From: Hyphomicrobiales bacterium
GTDB taxonomy: Bacteria > Pseudomonadota > Alphaproteobacteria > Rhizobiales > Xanthobacteraceae
Assembly: GCA_003169835.1 (NCBI GenBank)
Contig: PNAI01000044.1
Span: forward strand, 20,447-84,446
Direction: 5' to 3'
Length of the DNA: 64,000 nt
Every line of letters starts with the position of its first letter. The first letter of the stretch is position 1. The notes under the pieces were generated by a model. It was not told the origin of the DNA. It made no database searches and was given only the letters and a program-made list of their open reading frames with translations. Shown piece by piece: positions 47,606 through 54,249 of this stretch. A program made the translations under genes and the position numbers.

Positions 47606-47791
47606 ATGGCGACTACCCAATTTCATTGCCCGCATTGCGGGGCCTTGTACGAGAAGACGGACAGCAAAGTCGTTGCGCGCGACAATGACCGTGTCACGTG
47701 TGTGGTGTGCCGCAACTCTATGTACGAGGCGAAAGGCCAGAGCGTTCCCGCCTTCAAGCTGATCAAGCGTCCTGAGAACGATACGCAGTAA
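47606..47791 (+). CDS. Small zinc-ribbon protein
   Basis: The 61-residue product has two cysteine pairs, CPHCGA and CVVC, in FHCPHCGALYEKTDSKVVARDNDRVTCVVCRNSM, then VPAFKLIKRPE. A related protein is encoded within the array at 49532 (CDNCGA and CPHC). Function unknown; such proteins often bind nucleic acid. Its TAA lies at the worn left edge of the transposon array. Confidence 0.6.
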   Translation: MATTQFHCPHCGALYEKTDSKVVARDNDRVTCVVCRNSMYEAKGQSVPAFKLIKRPENDTQ

Positions 47792-47807
47792 GGCACTTGA
47801 TTGCCGC

Positions 47808-47844
47808 TTGTACGCTCCGGAATCGCGTGCATATTGGCGGGATG
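47808..47844 (+). promoter_or_regulatory. Array start module, copy A
   Basis: TTGTAC and ATATTG are 17 bases apart, and ATATTG ends six bases before the A of ATG 47842. The 26 bases from GGAATC to GGGATG recur with few changes at three other places in the array (49360, 49817, 51397). The spacing predicts a transcript beginning at or near the start codon. Confidence 0.65.
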
Positions 47845-48015
47845 GTGGACCCTAACGAAACACCCGTAATGATGCCCTATAAGGATCAGGCTGGTTCCGG
47901 CTGGCACGTGATCATCAGGTATCACGCTGGCCACGAGCGGCGCATTGAGGGTTTTGCGACCGAAGATGAGGCTATGGCGTGGATCGTCGAAAACGCCACG
48001 GAAGTCGATAAGTAG
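47842..48015 (+). CDS. Small passenger protein, similar to the transposase C-terminal domain
   Basis: The 57-residue product follows start module A. Its centre, GWHVIIRYHAGHERRIEGFATEDEAMAWI, has the same pattern as the extra C-terminal domain of the transposase in the complete copy (GYFVRVIPRYE, then GFKTREEAEHWV). It is therefore probably a free-standing version of that domain. Function unknown. Confidence 0.62.
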   Translation: MVDPNETPVMMPYKDQAGSGWHVIIRYHAGHERRIEGFATEDEAMAWIVENATEVDK

Positions 48016-48028
48016 CGACCCTTGCCCG

Positions 48029-49045
48029 ATCAGCACGTTATTTGCCGAGCGGCAAAATCTGACAATGCGGATGCACATGCGTCGCTTTTTGCGGTTGATT
48101 AATGCATTCCGCAGGAAAATTGAAAACCATACTGCCGCCGTCGCGCTGCATTCGATGTATTACAATTTCGTCCGCGTACATCAGACTTTGAAAGCCACCC
48201 CCGCAATGGCGGTCGGTGTGACAGACATCTACGCAAAACAGGAGCATCTTCGGAGAGCAAAATCTGCACCGCCAGAAGCGGGCGACGTTTGGACGTGGAC
48301 TGCGATTGATGCCGATACGAAACTCTTAGTCAGTTGGCTTGTTGGTAATCGCGACACGCAGTCTGCTCTCATTTTTATGAATGATCTAAAATCGCGCGTT
48401 GCAGGTCGAATGCAAATCACTTCAGACGGTCACCGGCCTTATTTGCAAGCTGTCGATACGATATTTGGGAACGACGTTGACTATGCAATGTTGCAAAAAG
48501 TTTACGGCGCTGATCCGATTGCAGAGAGACGCTATAGCCCGGCAATTTGTCTTGGCGCGTATAAAAGACCAGTGACAGGTAACCCCGATCTTAAACACGT
48601 CAGTACGTCATTCGCGGAGAGACAAAATCTTTCGATGCGAATGCATATGCGGAGGTTTACACGGCTGACAAACGGATTTAGTCGCCGCATTGAAAATCAC
48701 ACTGCGGCAGTCGCGCTATATTCGATGTATTACAATTTCGCCCGCGTGCATCAGACTTTGAAAGTTACCCCTGCGATGGCTGCTGGCGTGACAGACAAAC
48801 TCTGGGAGGTTAGCGACATCGTGCAGGTGCTTGAGGATTGGGAAGCAAAGACAAAAGCCGCACCGAAATTCGAGATTGAAGCGAACAAGATCGGGGAGGG
48901 GTATTTCGTGCGAGCAACTCTCCCGTCAGGCAAGTCGGAAACGATCTATGGCTTTGCATATAAAGCCTCTGCTGCAAAATGGATCAGGAACGAATCCGTT
49001 GTTTGGCTCCATGCCGTGCGGCAGACGATCAAGGTTCCGGCCTAA
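48029..49045 (+). pseudogene. Chimeric IS1-like transposase remnant
   Basis: One open frame joins two pieces of the transposase. Bases 48029-48226 encode the catalytic-glutamate region (ISTLFAERQNL to PAMAVGVTD), then from 48227 a second copy restarts at the segment following the first catalytic aspartate (YAKQEHLRRAKSAPPEAGDVWTW) and runs to the C terminus. The N-terminal helix-turn-helix and the VDEIW aspartate are missing, so it cannot be active. The frame's first 28 codons are unrelated sequence overlapping the small gene upstream. Confidence 0.8.
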
Positions 49046-49083
49046 TTAAGTATTGCTCAGTCACGCTACGTGCCCCTTAGAGG

Positions 49084-49216
49084 CCGTTTCGAAACCCGGT
49101 GGGGTCGGCCCTCCTCGGTTCTTCGGAACACGAAAATAGCGATATGTGGCTGCCAGACACCGCAAAACGGTGGCAATAGTCACCCTTGAAGCCGTCGGCA
49201 GTGGGTTTCGAAACGG
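49084..49216. mobile_element. 133-bp MITE-like element
   Basis: Perfect 14-bp inverted repeats, CCGTTTCGAAACCC at 49084 and GGGTTTCGAAACGG at 49203, bound a 133-bp noncoding segment. Arms extend outward four more bases with one mismatch. No ORF is supported. It looks like a miniature inverted-repeat transposable element lodged in the transposon remnant. Confidence 0.55.
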
Positions 49217-49301
49217 ACTCTTACGGTACGAGTGTATCTCAACCATTTGTTTGCCATACTTTGGACCTCGATGCAGCCTTATTTGAAAACCACCCACTAC
49301 C

Positions 49302-49309
49302 GCCTCTTG
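49302..49309. repeat. 8-bp junction repeat GCCTCTTG, copy 1
   Basis: It lies exactly between the right end of one copy (CCCACTACC) and the left end of the next (GGTAGTG). Copies 2 and 3 are identical. Eight bases is a normal target duplication length for IS1-like elements. Confidence 0.8.
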
Positions 49310-49359
49310 GGTAGTGTCAGTTTGAATAAGGCACGCCCGTTTGTTGCTAGCAGCATTAG

Positions 49360-49385
49360 GGAATCAGGCGCATATTGGCGGGATG
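49360..49385 (+). promoter_or_regulatory. Array start module, copy B
   Basis: It carries GGAATC, GCATATTG and GGGATG at the same spacing as copies A, C and D, with ATG at 49383. The upstream -35-like TTGCTA is too far (22 bases), so promoter strength is doubtful here. Confidence 0.55.
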
Positions 49386-49532
49386 GACGAGGATCAGGCC
49401 GCAAAGCAGCGTAGGTTGGCCGCAATCCTGGCCGGTTTGGCCGCGCGTGGCCTAATCATCCTCGGGACTAGCCCAGAAGAGATGGCAGAGAAGCTTTCCC
49501 CGGTTGTCGCCGAGATCGAGAAGCTTGTCTGA
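49383..49532 (+). CDS. Small helical passenger protein
   Basis: The 49-residue product after start module B is mostly helical and charged (DQAAKQRRLAAILAGLAARG, then SPEEMAEKLSPVVAEIEKLV). Its stop overlaps the next ATG (tgATG), so the two genes are coupled. No family recognised. Confidence 0.55.
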   Translation: MDEDQAAKQRRLAAILAGLAARGLIILGTSPEEMAEKLSPVVAEIEKLV

Positions 49533-49768
49533 TGCCCAATCCGAGTCTTGAGAAACGCTCAAATTATCAATGCGACAATTGTGGAGCTCTACTGCTCCTA
49601 AAGCGGCTAACCGCGCCGCCAAAACAAGGCGAACAAGCGTTTTGTCCTCATTGCATGGCGAACCTACCGCCGCGCCATGGGGGAGATGCGCTTCAGTACA
49701 CACTTGTTGAACCGTCACTCCCTAAGAAACGCCCGCGCGACGCTAACCAGCTAGGCAAGCTGAGGTAG
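49532..49768 (+). CDS. Zinc-ribbon protein fused to a truncated KRPRD-type tail
   Basis: The 78-residue product has cysteine pairs CDNCGA and CPHC, like the zinc-ribbon protein at 47606. Its last residues, KKRPRDANQLGKL, match the start of the basic protein encoded intact at 51661. The match ends exactly where the left end of the nested copy begins (49764), and a stop falls in that end. So this is the preserved front of the usual second passenger gene, cut by insertion and joined to a zinc ribbon. Confidence 0.6.
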   Translation: MPNPSLEKRSNYQCDNCGALLLLKRLTAPPKQGEQAFCPHCMANLPPRHGGDALQYTLVEPSLPKKRPRDANQLGKLR

Positions 49769-49778
49769 TGGGTCCGTT
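49764..49778 (+). repeat. Left terminal repeat of nested copy E-c
   Basis: GGTAGTGGGTCCGTT is identical to the left end at 51345. The eight bases before it (CAAGCTGA) do not match GCCTCTTG, which shows that this copy used a different target, inside a passenger gene. Confidence 0.75.
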
Positions 49779-49816
49779 CATTAAATTCTGGCCTTGACCG
49801 GCCCTTGGTGAGGCCG

Positions 49817-49842
49817 GGAATGGAGCGCATATTGGTGGGATG
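49817..49842 (+). promoter_or_regulatory. Array start module, copy C
   Basis: It is the same module (GGAATG, GCATATTG, GGGATG) with TTGGTG 18 bases upstream of ATATTG, and ATG at 49840. Confidence 0.62.
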
Positions 49843-49953
49843 AGGCAAGCATCTATCATCGTCATTGTGCTTATTCTGGCCATATCGGCTGGCGGCTGTA
49901 GCAAGTGCGGCGATTACCCGTGGAATCGTCCTGGCACGCAGACCTGCAGGTAA
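49840..49953 (+). CDS. 37-residue predicted lipoprotein
   Basis: This frame is too short for the ORF track. The product starts MRQASIIVIVLILAISAGGC, a short lipoprotein signal with lipobox SAGGC, then SKCGDYPWNRPGTQTCR with two further cysteines. It occupies the variable first-ORF slot after start module C. Function unknown; size and lipobox recall small lysis or entericidin-like lipoproteins, but the similarity is only general. Confidence 0.58.
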   Translation: MRQASIIVIVLILAISAGGCSKCGDYPWNRPGTQTCR

Positions 49954-49957
49954 AGCC

Positions 49958-50189
49958 GTGCCCAAGCATCCCAAGCGCCCACGCGACTCGGCCCAACTGG
50001 CCAAGCTCGTGGTCGATATTGCCACCGGGCAGGTCGTGGACCGCGAGCCCACGCCAGAGGAGCAGGGCAAGGACCCTGCGGCAGTCTCCATGGGGCGCAA
50101 AGGTGGAGCCGCCCGCGCGGCGGCTCTGGGGAAGCCGCAGGCGGAAGGAAATAGCCCGCAATGCAGCCGCCAAACGGTGGCGCGGGTAG
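49958..50189 (+). pseudogene. KRPRD-type small basic protein, frameshifted copy
   Basis: From GTG 49958 it encodes a near copy of the protein at 51661 (HPKRPRDSAQLAKLVVDIATG, REPTPEEQGKDPAAVSMGRKGG). A one-base insertion near 50145 shifts the frame. The normal ending, RRKEIARNAAAKRW, is still readable in the next frame and stops at 50189. Confidence 0.7.
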
Positions 50190-50197
50190 GGGGTGGT

Positions 50198-50915
50198 CTC
50201 TACGCTGGTTGGCGGTCGCAATACCGAATACGCGCTGCATTTTCTATCGGACCTCAAATCGCGTTTGAGCAATCGCGTGCAACTGACCAGCGATGGCCAT
50301 CGTCCGTATTTGCAGGCAGTCGATACCGTGTTCGGTGATGACGTTGATTACGCGATGCTGGTCAAGATTTATGGTTCGGACCCGGCAGGAGCGAAGCGAT
50401 ATAGCCCGGCCAAGTGTCTCGGTGCGCGCAAGTCGCCAGTGATCGGCGAGCCTGACAAGAAGCACATCAGCATGTCATTCGCCGAGAGACAAAATCTGAC
50501 AATGCGGATGCACATGCGCCGCTTTACCCGGCTCACCAATGCATTCTCAAAGAAGTTAGAGAACCACAGCTACAATGTTGCGCTTTACTCCATGTTTTAC
50601 AATTTTGTCCGCATCCATCAGACGCTGAAAGTCTCGCCTGCGATGGCCGCTGGCGTTACCGACAAGCTTTGGGAAATTGGCGACATCATTACGATGGTAG
50701 AAGCGTGGGAAGCCAAGTATGTGACCGCTGGAATTACATACCGCGTTGGCGAGAATGAAATCGGCGGCGGATATTTTGTCCGCGTGATCCCGCGCTACGA
50801 GCTTTTGCCCGATCCGGTCTATGGATTCAAGACTCGCGAGGAAGCAGAATTCTGGATCAAGCAGGATCGTACGTCACACAAGCCGGGCAGGCGACGGAAA
50901 TTAGCCGCCATCTGA
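50198..50915 (+). pseudogene. N-truncated IS1-like transposase
   Basis: The frame starts abruptly at STLVGGRNTEYALHF, which is residue 110 of the intact transposase, right after the KRPRD remnant. It keeps the second aspartate (TSDGHRPY), the glutamate (AERQNLTMRMHM) and the extra C-terminal domain, but lacks the helix-turn-helix and the first catalytic aspartate. Sequence is very close to the copy at 53158, so the deletion is probably recent. Confidence 0.85.
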
Positions 50916-50963
50916 GGAGGCGGCCTATTTACGCGCGTTGCGGTAATTATGGCGCAAAGAGCA

Positions 50964-51146
50964 CTAGCTTTTAAAGACGTTCAATAAAACGGACGTGGCT
51001 GAACCGTCAGCGCCAATATCGGAGTGCTTATTGAGCACTTTTTGTGCGTCTTCCTCATTTTCGGCCAATACAAAATCTGGCCGGTGCTTGAATGAAGGGT
51101 TGGAGTCTTCGTGATAAAATTTAAAGGCCGCCTGAAAGAAAGCCAT
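50964..51146 (-). CDS. Small passenger protein on the opposite strand
   Basis: The 60-residue product (MAFFQAAFKFYHEDSNPSF, then VLAENEEDAQKVLNKH) follows a GAGGAAAG ribosome site. It sits between the transposase and the right end, the same place and orientation as the membrane coiled-coil gene at 54250 in the complete copy. No family recognised. Confidence 0.5.
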   Translation of the reverse strand: MAFFQAAFKFYHEDSNPSFKHRPDFVLAENEEDAQKVLNKHSDIGADGSATSVLLNVFKS

Positions 51147-51336
51147 TTCTTTCCTCACTCTTGGTCTTTAATTCCCGGTTGTACCTACATATTATTACGC
51201 CGAATCCTGGATTGTGGCAAGTTGCCTTAATCTCGAGCTAAGTCCTCACAAAATTGCCCCATTCTGACCAGAGGTTCTTCCCTCTCCAGTTCTTGGCATT
51301 TATCAAGTTTTAAATAAATCAAACTGACCCACTACC

Positions 51337-51344
51337 GCCTCTTG
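51337..51344. repeat. 8-bp junction repeat GCCTCTTG, copy 2
   Basis: It separates the right end of E-b/E-c from the left end of the complete copy E-d. The flanking ends GACCCACTACC and GGTAGTGGGTC form an 11-bp inverted repeat around it, so the junction can also fold as a hairpin. Confidence 0.85.
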
Positions 51345-51385
51345 GGTAGTGGGTCCGTTCATTAAATCGCGGCCTTAATTGCCGC

Positions 51386-51422
51386 TTGCCCCGCCCGGAA
51401 TCGGGGGCATATTGACTGGATG
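51386..51422 (+). promoter_or_regulatory. Array start module, copy D
   Basis: TTGCCC-N17-ATATTG ends six bases before ATG 51420. Spacing is identical to module A, and the upstream TTGCCGCTTG-type sequence is shared too. Confidence 0.65.
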
Positions 51423-51668
51423 GCAAAGCTTCGGCCTGACGGAACAGCCACAATCGGATGGTTGGTCAGTGTTACTCCAACACTGAGCGATAAATCGTAT
51501 TCTGTGAGGCTTTTGGCCGCCGCGTTCGATAGTGGAGCCGCCGCCGAGTCAGCGGTCATGGCGAGCCGGGAGGGCAGCGGGTGCCACGTCACCGCGCTAC
51601 AGCGGTTTACAGCGGGGGAGATGAGCCTTCTCAGAATGAGGCCAGGGGACATCAAACCGTATGCCTAA
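51420..51668 (+). CDS. Passenger ORF 1 of the complete transposon
   Basis: The 82-residue product has a compact alpha/beta look (TIGWLVSVTPTLSDKSYSVR, then ALQRFTAGEMSLLRMRPGD). No family recognised. It follows start module D directly and its end overlaps the next gene by eight bases, so the two are coupled. It has no counterpart among first ORFs of the other copies. Confidence 0.55.
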   Translation: MAKLRPDGTATIGWLVSVTPTLSDKSYSVRLLAAAFDSGAAAESAVMASREGSGCHVTALQRFTAGEMSLLRMRPGDIKPYA

Positions 51669-51891
51669 GCACCCCAAGCGCCCGCGCGACCCTGCCCAAC
51701 TGGCCAAGCTGATAGTCGGCATTGCCACCGGGGAGGTCGAGGATCGGGAGCCTACGCCAGAGGAGCAGGGGAAAGATCCGGCAGCGGTCGCGATGGGCAA
51801 AAAGGGCGGGGCGGCGCGGGCCAGTAAGCTTAGTTCTGCTCGCAGAACGGCTATCGCTAGGAACGCCGCAAAAAGCAGATGGAAGCCCTAA
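51661..51891 (+). CDS. Small basic KRPRD-type protein (histone-H1/RNA-binding-like)
   Basis: The 76-residue product has a conserved front (KRPRDPAQLAKLIVGIATGEVEDREPTPEEQGKD), a Gly/Ala/Lys middle (MGKKGGAARA) and a basic tail (RRTAIARNAAKSRW). I recognise this as a widespread small bacterial protein type, loosely annotated as RNA-binding or histone-like; its role is not known to me. It is the intact member of three copies in the array. Confidence 0.72.
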   Translation: MPKHPKRPRDPAQLAKLIVGIATGEVEDREPTPEEQGKDPAAVAMGKKGGAARASKLSSARRTAIARNAAKSRWKP

Positions 51892-52175
51892 CGTTTTTTG
51901 CGCTTTGGTTCCTTGCCGTCCGCTGGATTGACGACAGCCGCGTCCACCACTAGCGAAGCTGGAGATTCCGCAACTGCCCTTGTGAGTCCGATGCTTGTGA
52001 CTGCCACGGCAGCTCCAGGAACCATCTCTGCGGGCGACGGTCCCATATTTGCGGCAGCCAATCCAAACGACACGATGAGTTGCCATTTACCTTCATGCAG
52101 CTCGGCTTTTTTAATGAGCGCTTCAATTACTTCGGAGTATTTGAACATATACTGATTGATCTCAGGCATCTGCAT
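51888..52175 (-). CDS. Conserved small protein, third gene of the HicAB-like unit
   Basis: The 95-residue product (YSEVIEALIKKAELHEGKWQLIV, then FGLAAANMG and VDAAVVNP) fits a conserved hypothetical type I have seen annotated without function. Its start lies inside the end of the HicB-like gene by 14 bases, so the three minus-strand genes form one unit. The stop overlaps the end of the KRPRD gene on the other strand by four bases. Confidence 0.6.
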   Translation of the reverse strand: MQMPEINQYMFKYSEVIEALIKKAELHEGKWQLIVSFGLAAANMGPSPAEMVPGAAVAVTSIGLTRAVAESPASLVVDAAVVNPADGKEPKRKKR

Positions 52176-52707
52176 TCACCCGCTGATTTTGAACCGGGAA
52201 GCGCACCAATTGTTGGGCTGACGATGTGGAAAATTGCTGTTGTGGGAAATTCCCAGAAGGGGCAACGCCAACCGGCGTGAAATTCACGCCGCCTAGACCG
52301 ATCTGAAGGCTCAAATTGATGTACCCTTGCGGATACACATTAATCATTGCGGGTCGAGCCTGCGCACCAACCTGTTCAGCAATGCTGCCGACAATAAACT
52401 GGTTTAGGCTAACGCCGTCCAGCGCAGCTATATGCGCCGCTTTCTTGTGGAGCGTTTTTGGCAACCTAACCATAAGTTTGCCACTAAACCTTCCACTTTC
52501 AACCGGATCGGGAACGCGCAAATTCCTAGCCAGAGTTGCCTCGATCCAGCTGGCAGCCACCTCTTCCAAATTTGCGTAAGCTTCGGCCCCTGAATCGCCA
52601 GTAGCGATGCAGCCCGGAAACTCGATAATTTCCGCACGAAAAGAGCCATCCGTTTCCGGCACCACAAATCTACCGTAAGGCCGTTTTAGATATTCAGACG
52701 GTTCCAT
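52162..52707 (-). CDS. hicB: HicB-like antitoxin with ribbon-helix-helix tail
   Basis: The 181-residue protein has a HicB-type front (YGRFVVPETDGSFRAEIIEFPGCIATGDSGAEAYANLEEVAASWIEA) and a DNA-binding ribbon-helix-helix (GKLMVRLPKTLHKKAAHIAALDGVSLNQFIVGSIAEQ), then a 60-residue Gln/Asn/Pro-rich tail. It should bind the toxin encoded upstream and repress the promoter. ATG 52707 follows GGAGAG and overlaps the toxin gene by 14 bases. Confidence 0.78.
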   Translation of the reverse strand: MEPSEYLKRPYGRFVVPETDGSFRAEIIEFPGCIATGDSGAEAYANLEEVAASWIEATLARNLRVPDPVESGRFSGKLMVRLPKTLHKKAAHIAALDGVSLNQFIVGSIAEQVGAQARPAMINVYPQGYINLSLQIGLGGVNFTPVGVAPSGNFPQQQFSTSSAQQLVRFPVQNQRVNADA

Positions 52708-53047
52708 TATTCTCTCCACTGCCACTGTCGTTTTCATTTTCTAGTTTTAGAAGTTCGTCCTGTTCTTCCTCTTTCGTGAGTCGTGCCTCCCAAGCCAGCA
52801 AGTCGTCTTCAAGTTGGTCGAGAATGCTGTTCTTCGTTCCTGGAGCGAGATCACGACCTCCATGATGCGGAACCGCTAACGGATACAACTCAGCAAACTC
52901 CTGACTTTCCCACGTGGGTTCTTTACCGCGCTTCACCCGCTTGCGCCCCAGCCGCTTCGCTACGTTCTCTAGCGCCCGAGCCTTCTGAGGCGATCGGCGC
53001 AGGGCGTCGATTTCACGACGAAGCTTGTTTAGCGACCTTCTTTTCAT
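52694..53047 (-). CDS. HicA-like toxin candidate
   Basis: The 117-residue product begins MKRRSLNKLRREIDALRRS and contains PLAVPHHGGRDLAPGTKNSILDQLEDDLLAW, which parallels the HicA core (P-x-H, then K/R-DL-x-x-GT-x-x-x-IL). The N-terminal part is longer than classic HicA and ends are highly charged. Together with the downstream HicB-like gene I infer an RNA-cleaving toxin. The assignment rests on that one motif and the gene order. Confidence 0.58.
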   Translation of the reverse strand: MKRRSLNKLRREIDALRRSPQKARALENVAKRLGRKRVKRGKEPTWESQEFAELYPLAVPHHGGRDLAPGTKNSILDQLEDDLLAWEARLTKEEEQDELLKLENENDSGSGENNGTV

Positions 53048-53066
53048 AGTACCATATGTGATACTA
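53047..53066. promoter_or_regulatory. Palindrome at the HicA-like gene start
   Basis: TAGTACCATATGTGATACTA is an imperfect palindrome (TAGTA and TACTA arms) directly upstream of the toxin ATG, and a likely operator for the HicB-like ribbon-helix-helix repressor. Confidence 0.45.
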
Positions 53067-53130
53067 GATGTGAATCGAAAAGTGGAGTCCCTTTTGTCCC
53101 AAAGCGGGAAAATAAATGGACCTTTTGTAC

Positions 53131-53159
53131 TTGACGATAAGCATAAAAGGTCATATCAT
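53131..53159 (+). promoter_or_regulatory. Transposase promoter overlapping the start codon
   Basis: TTGACG-N17-TATCAT; the -10 box includes the AT of ATG 53158. A transcript would start about base 53166, right at the second in-frame ATG (53167). This predicts a leaderless, probably weakly translated transposase mRNA. Confidence 0.5.
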
Positions 53160-54201
53160 GTCCCGCATGAACAAGCTCGACCAGAAAGCCCGCGCCCAAA
53201 TCCTACACCTCCTATGTGAGGGTAGCTCGATCCGCGCCATTACGCGGCTCACGGGCGTCAGCAAAAACACCGTGGCGCGGCTGCTGGTCGATACCGGCCG
53301 CGCCTGTGCTGAATATCAGGACAAAGTGCTTCGCAATCTCACCTGCAAACGGGTGCAGGTCGATGAAATCTGGTCGTTCGTTTACGCCAAAAACGACAAC
53401 GTTAAAGATGCCAAGTCCGCGCCGCAGGATGCTGGTGACGTTTGGACGTGGACTGCGATTGAGCCCGACACCAAGCTCTTAATTTCTACGCTGGTCGGTC
53501 GCCGCGATACGGAATATGCGCTGGATTTTATGTCAGACCTGAAATCGCGTTTGAGCAATCGCGTACAACTGACCAGCGACGGCCACCGTCCGTATTTGAC
53601 GGCGGTTGATACCGTGTTCGGCAAGGACGTTGATTACGCGATGCTGGTGAAAATCTACGGTTCTGACCCGGCAGGCGAGAAGCGCTATAGCCCGGCCAAG
53701 TGTCTCGGTGCGCGCAAGTCACCAGTGATCGGAGAGCCTGACAAGAAGCATATCAGCACGTCATACGCAGAACGTCAGAACCTGACAATGCGAATGCACA
53801 TGCGCCGCTTTACCCGGCTCACCAATGCATTCTCAAAGAAGTTAGAGAACCACGGCTACAATGTTGCGCTTTACTCCATGTTTTACAATTTTGTCCGCAT
53901 CCATCAGACGCTGAAAGTCTCGCCTGCGATGGCCGCTGGCGTTACCGACAAGCTTTGGGAAATCGACGACATCATTACCATGGTTGAAGCTTGGGAAGCT
54001 GAATACGCGACCGCAGGAATTACATACCGCGTTGGAGAGAATGAAATCGGCGGCGGTTATTTCGTGCGCGTGATTCCGCGCTACGAACCGCTGCCCGATC
54101 CGGTGTACGGGTTCAAAACTCGCGAGGAAGCGGAACATTGGGTTAAACAAGACCGCGCATCACATAAGCCGGGAAGGCGGAGGAAATTGGCCGTTAGCTG
54201 A
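53158..54201 (+). CDS. Intact IS1-like DDE transposase with an extra C-terminal domain
   Basis: The 347-residue protein has a helix-turn-helix (GSSIRAITRLTGVSKNTVARLL, about residues 22-43), and a DDE nuclease with aspartates at about 69 (QVDEIWSFVY) and 141 (TSDGHRPY) and glutamate at about 205 (YAERQNLTMRMHMRRFTRLTNAFSKK). Proteins like this are usually labelled IS1 family. Residues about 285-335 form an added domain (ENEIGGGYFVRVIPRYE; YGFKTREEAEHWVKQD), then a basic tail. ATG 53167 is an alternative start. Confidence 0.9.
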   Translation: MSRMNKLDQKARAQILHLLCEGSSIRAITRLTGVSKNTVARLLVDTGRACAEYQDKVLRNLTCKRVQVDEIWSFVYAKNDNVKDAKSAPQDAGDVWTWTAIEPDTKLLISTLVGRRDTEYALDFMSDLKSRLSNRVQLTSDGHRPYLTAVDTVFGKDVDYAMLVKIYGSDPAGEKRYSPAKCLGARKSPVIGEPDKKHISTSYAERQNLTMRMHMRRFTRLTNAFSKKLENHGYNVALYSMFYNFVRIHQTLKVSPAMAAGVTDKLWEIDDIITMVEAWEAEYATAGITYRVGENEIGGGYFVRVIPRYEPLPDPVYGFKTREEAEHWVKQDRASHKPGRRRKLAVS

Positions 54202-54249
54202 CACGATGCGCGCAAGCGCGGGTTATATGGATACACTCACGGAAGATGC

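Larger units (their letters stand above)
47792..49301 (+). mobile_element. Transposon remnant 1 (E-a), left end missing
   Basis: This is the first of the array copies. It keeps the start-codon module at 47819, one small passenger ORF, a chimeric transposase remnant, and a right end CCCACTACC at 49293-49301. The left terminal repeat is not found. The right end abuts GCCTCTTG, which also separates the other copies. A small inverted-repeat element lies inside it at 49084-49216. Confidence 0.7.
49046..49382. other. Junction region between array copies 1 and 2
   Basis: This holds the small inverted-repeat element (49084-49216), the right end of copy E-a (to 49301), the 8-bp GCCTCTTG (49302-49309), the left end of copy E-b (from 49310) and start module B. 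The minus-strand ORF at 49061-49297 runs through these repeats and is not supported. Confidence 0.6.
49310..51336 (+). mobile_element. Transposon copy 2 (E-b) with a nested, partly deleted copy (E-c)
   Basis: It begins with left end GGTAGTGTCAGTTTG at 49310 and ends with right end GACCCACTACC at 51336, with GCCTCTTG on both outer sides. A second left end (GGTAGTGGGTCCGTT) appears inside at 49764, within the small basic-protein gene. There is only one right end and one N-truncated transposase, so recombination or deletion between nested copies has removed about one element's worth of sequence. Confidence 0.75.

Noticed and set aside
49061-49297. 78-residue minus-strand ORF at the E-a right end
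   Set aside because: It reads through the inverted repeats of the MITE-like element and the transposon end; no ribosome site or family.
51326-51355. GACCCACTACC-N8-GGTAGTGGGTC considered as a simple terminator
   Set aside because: It folds as a hairpin, but lacks a T run, and the arms are better explained as the abutting ends of two transposons around an 8-bp junction.
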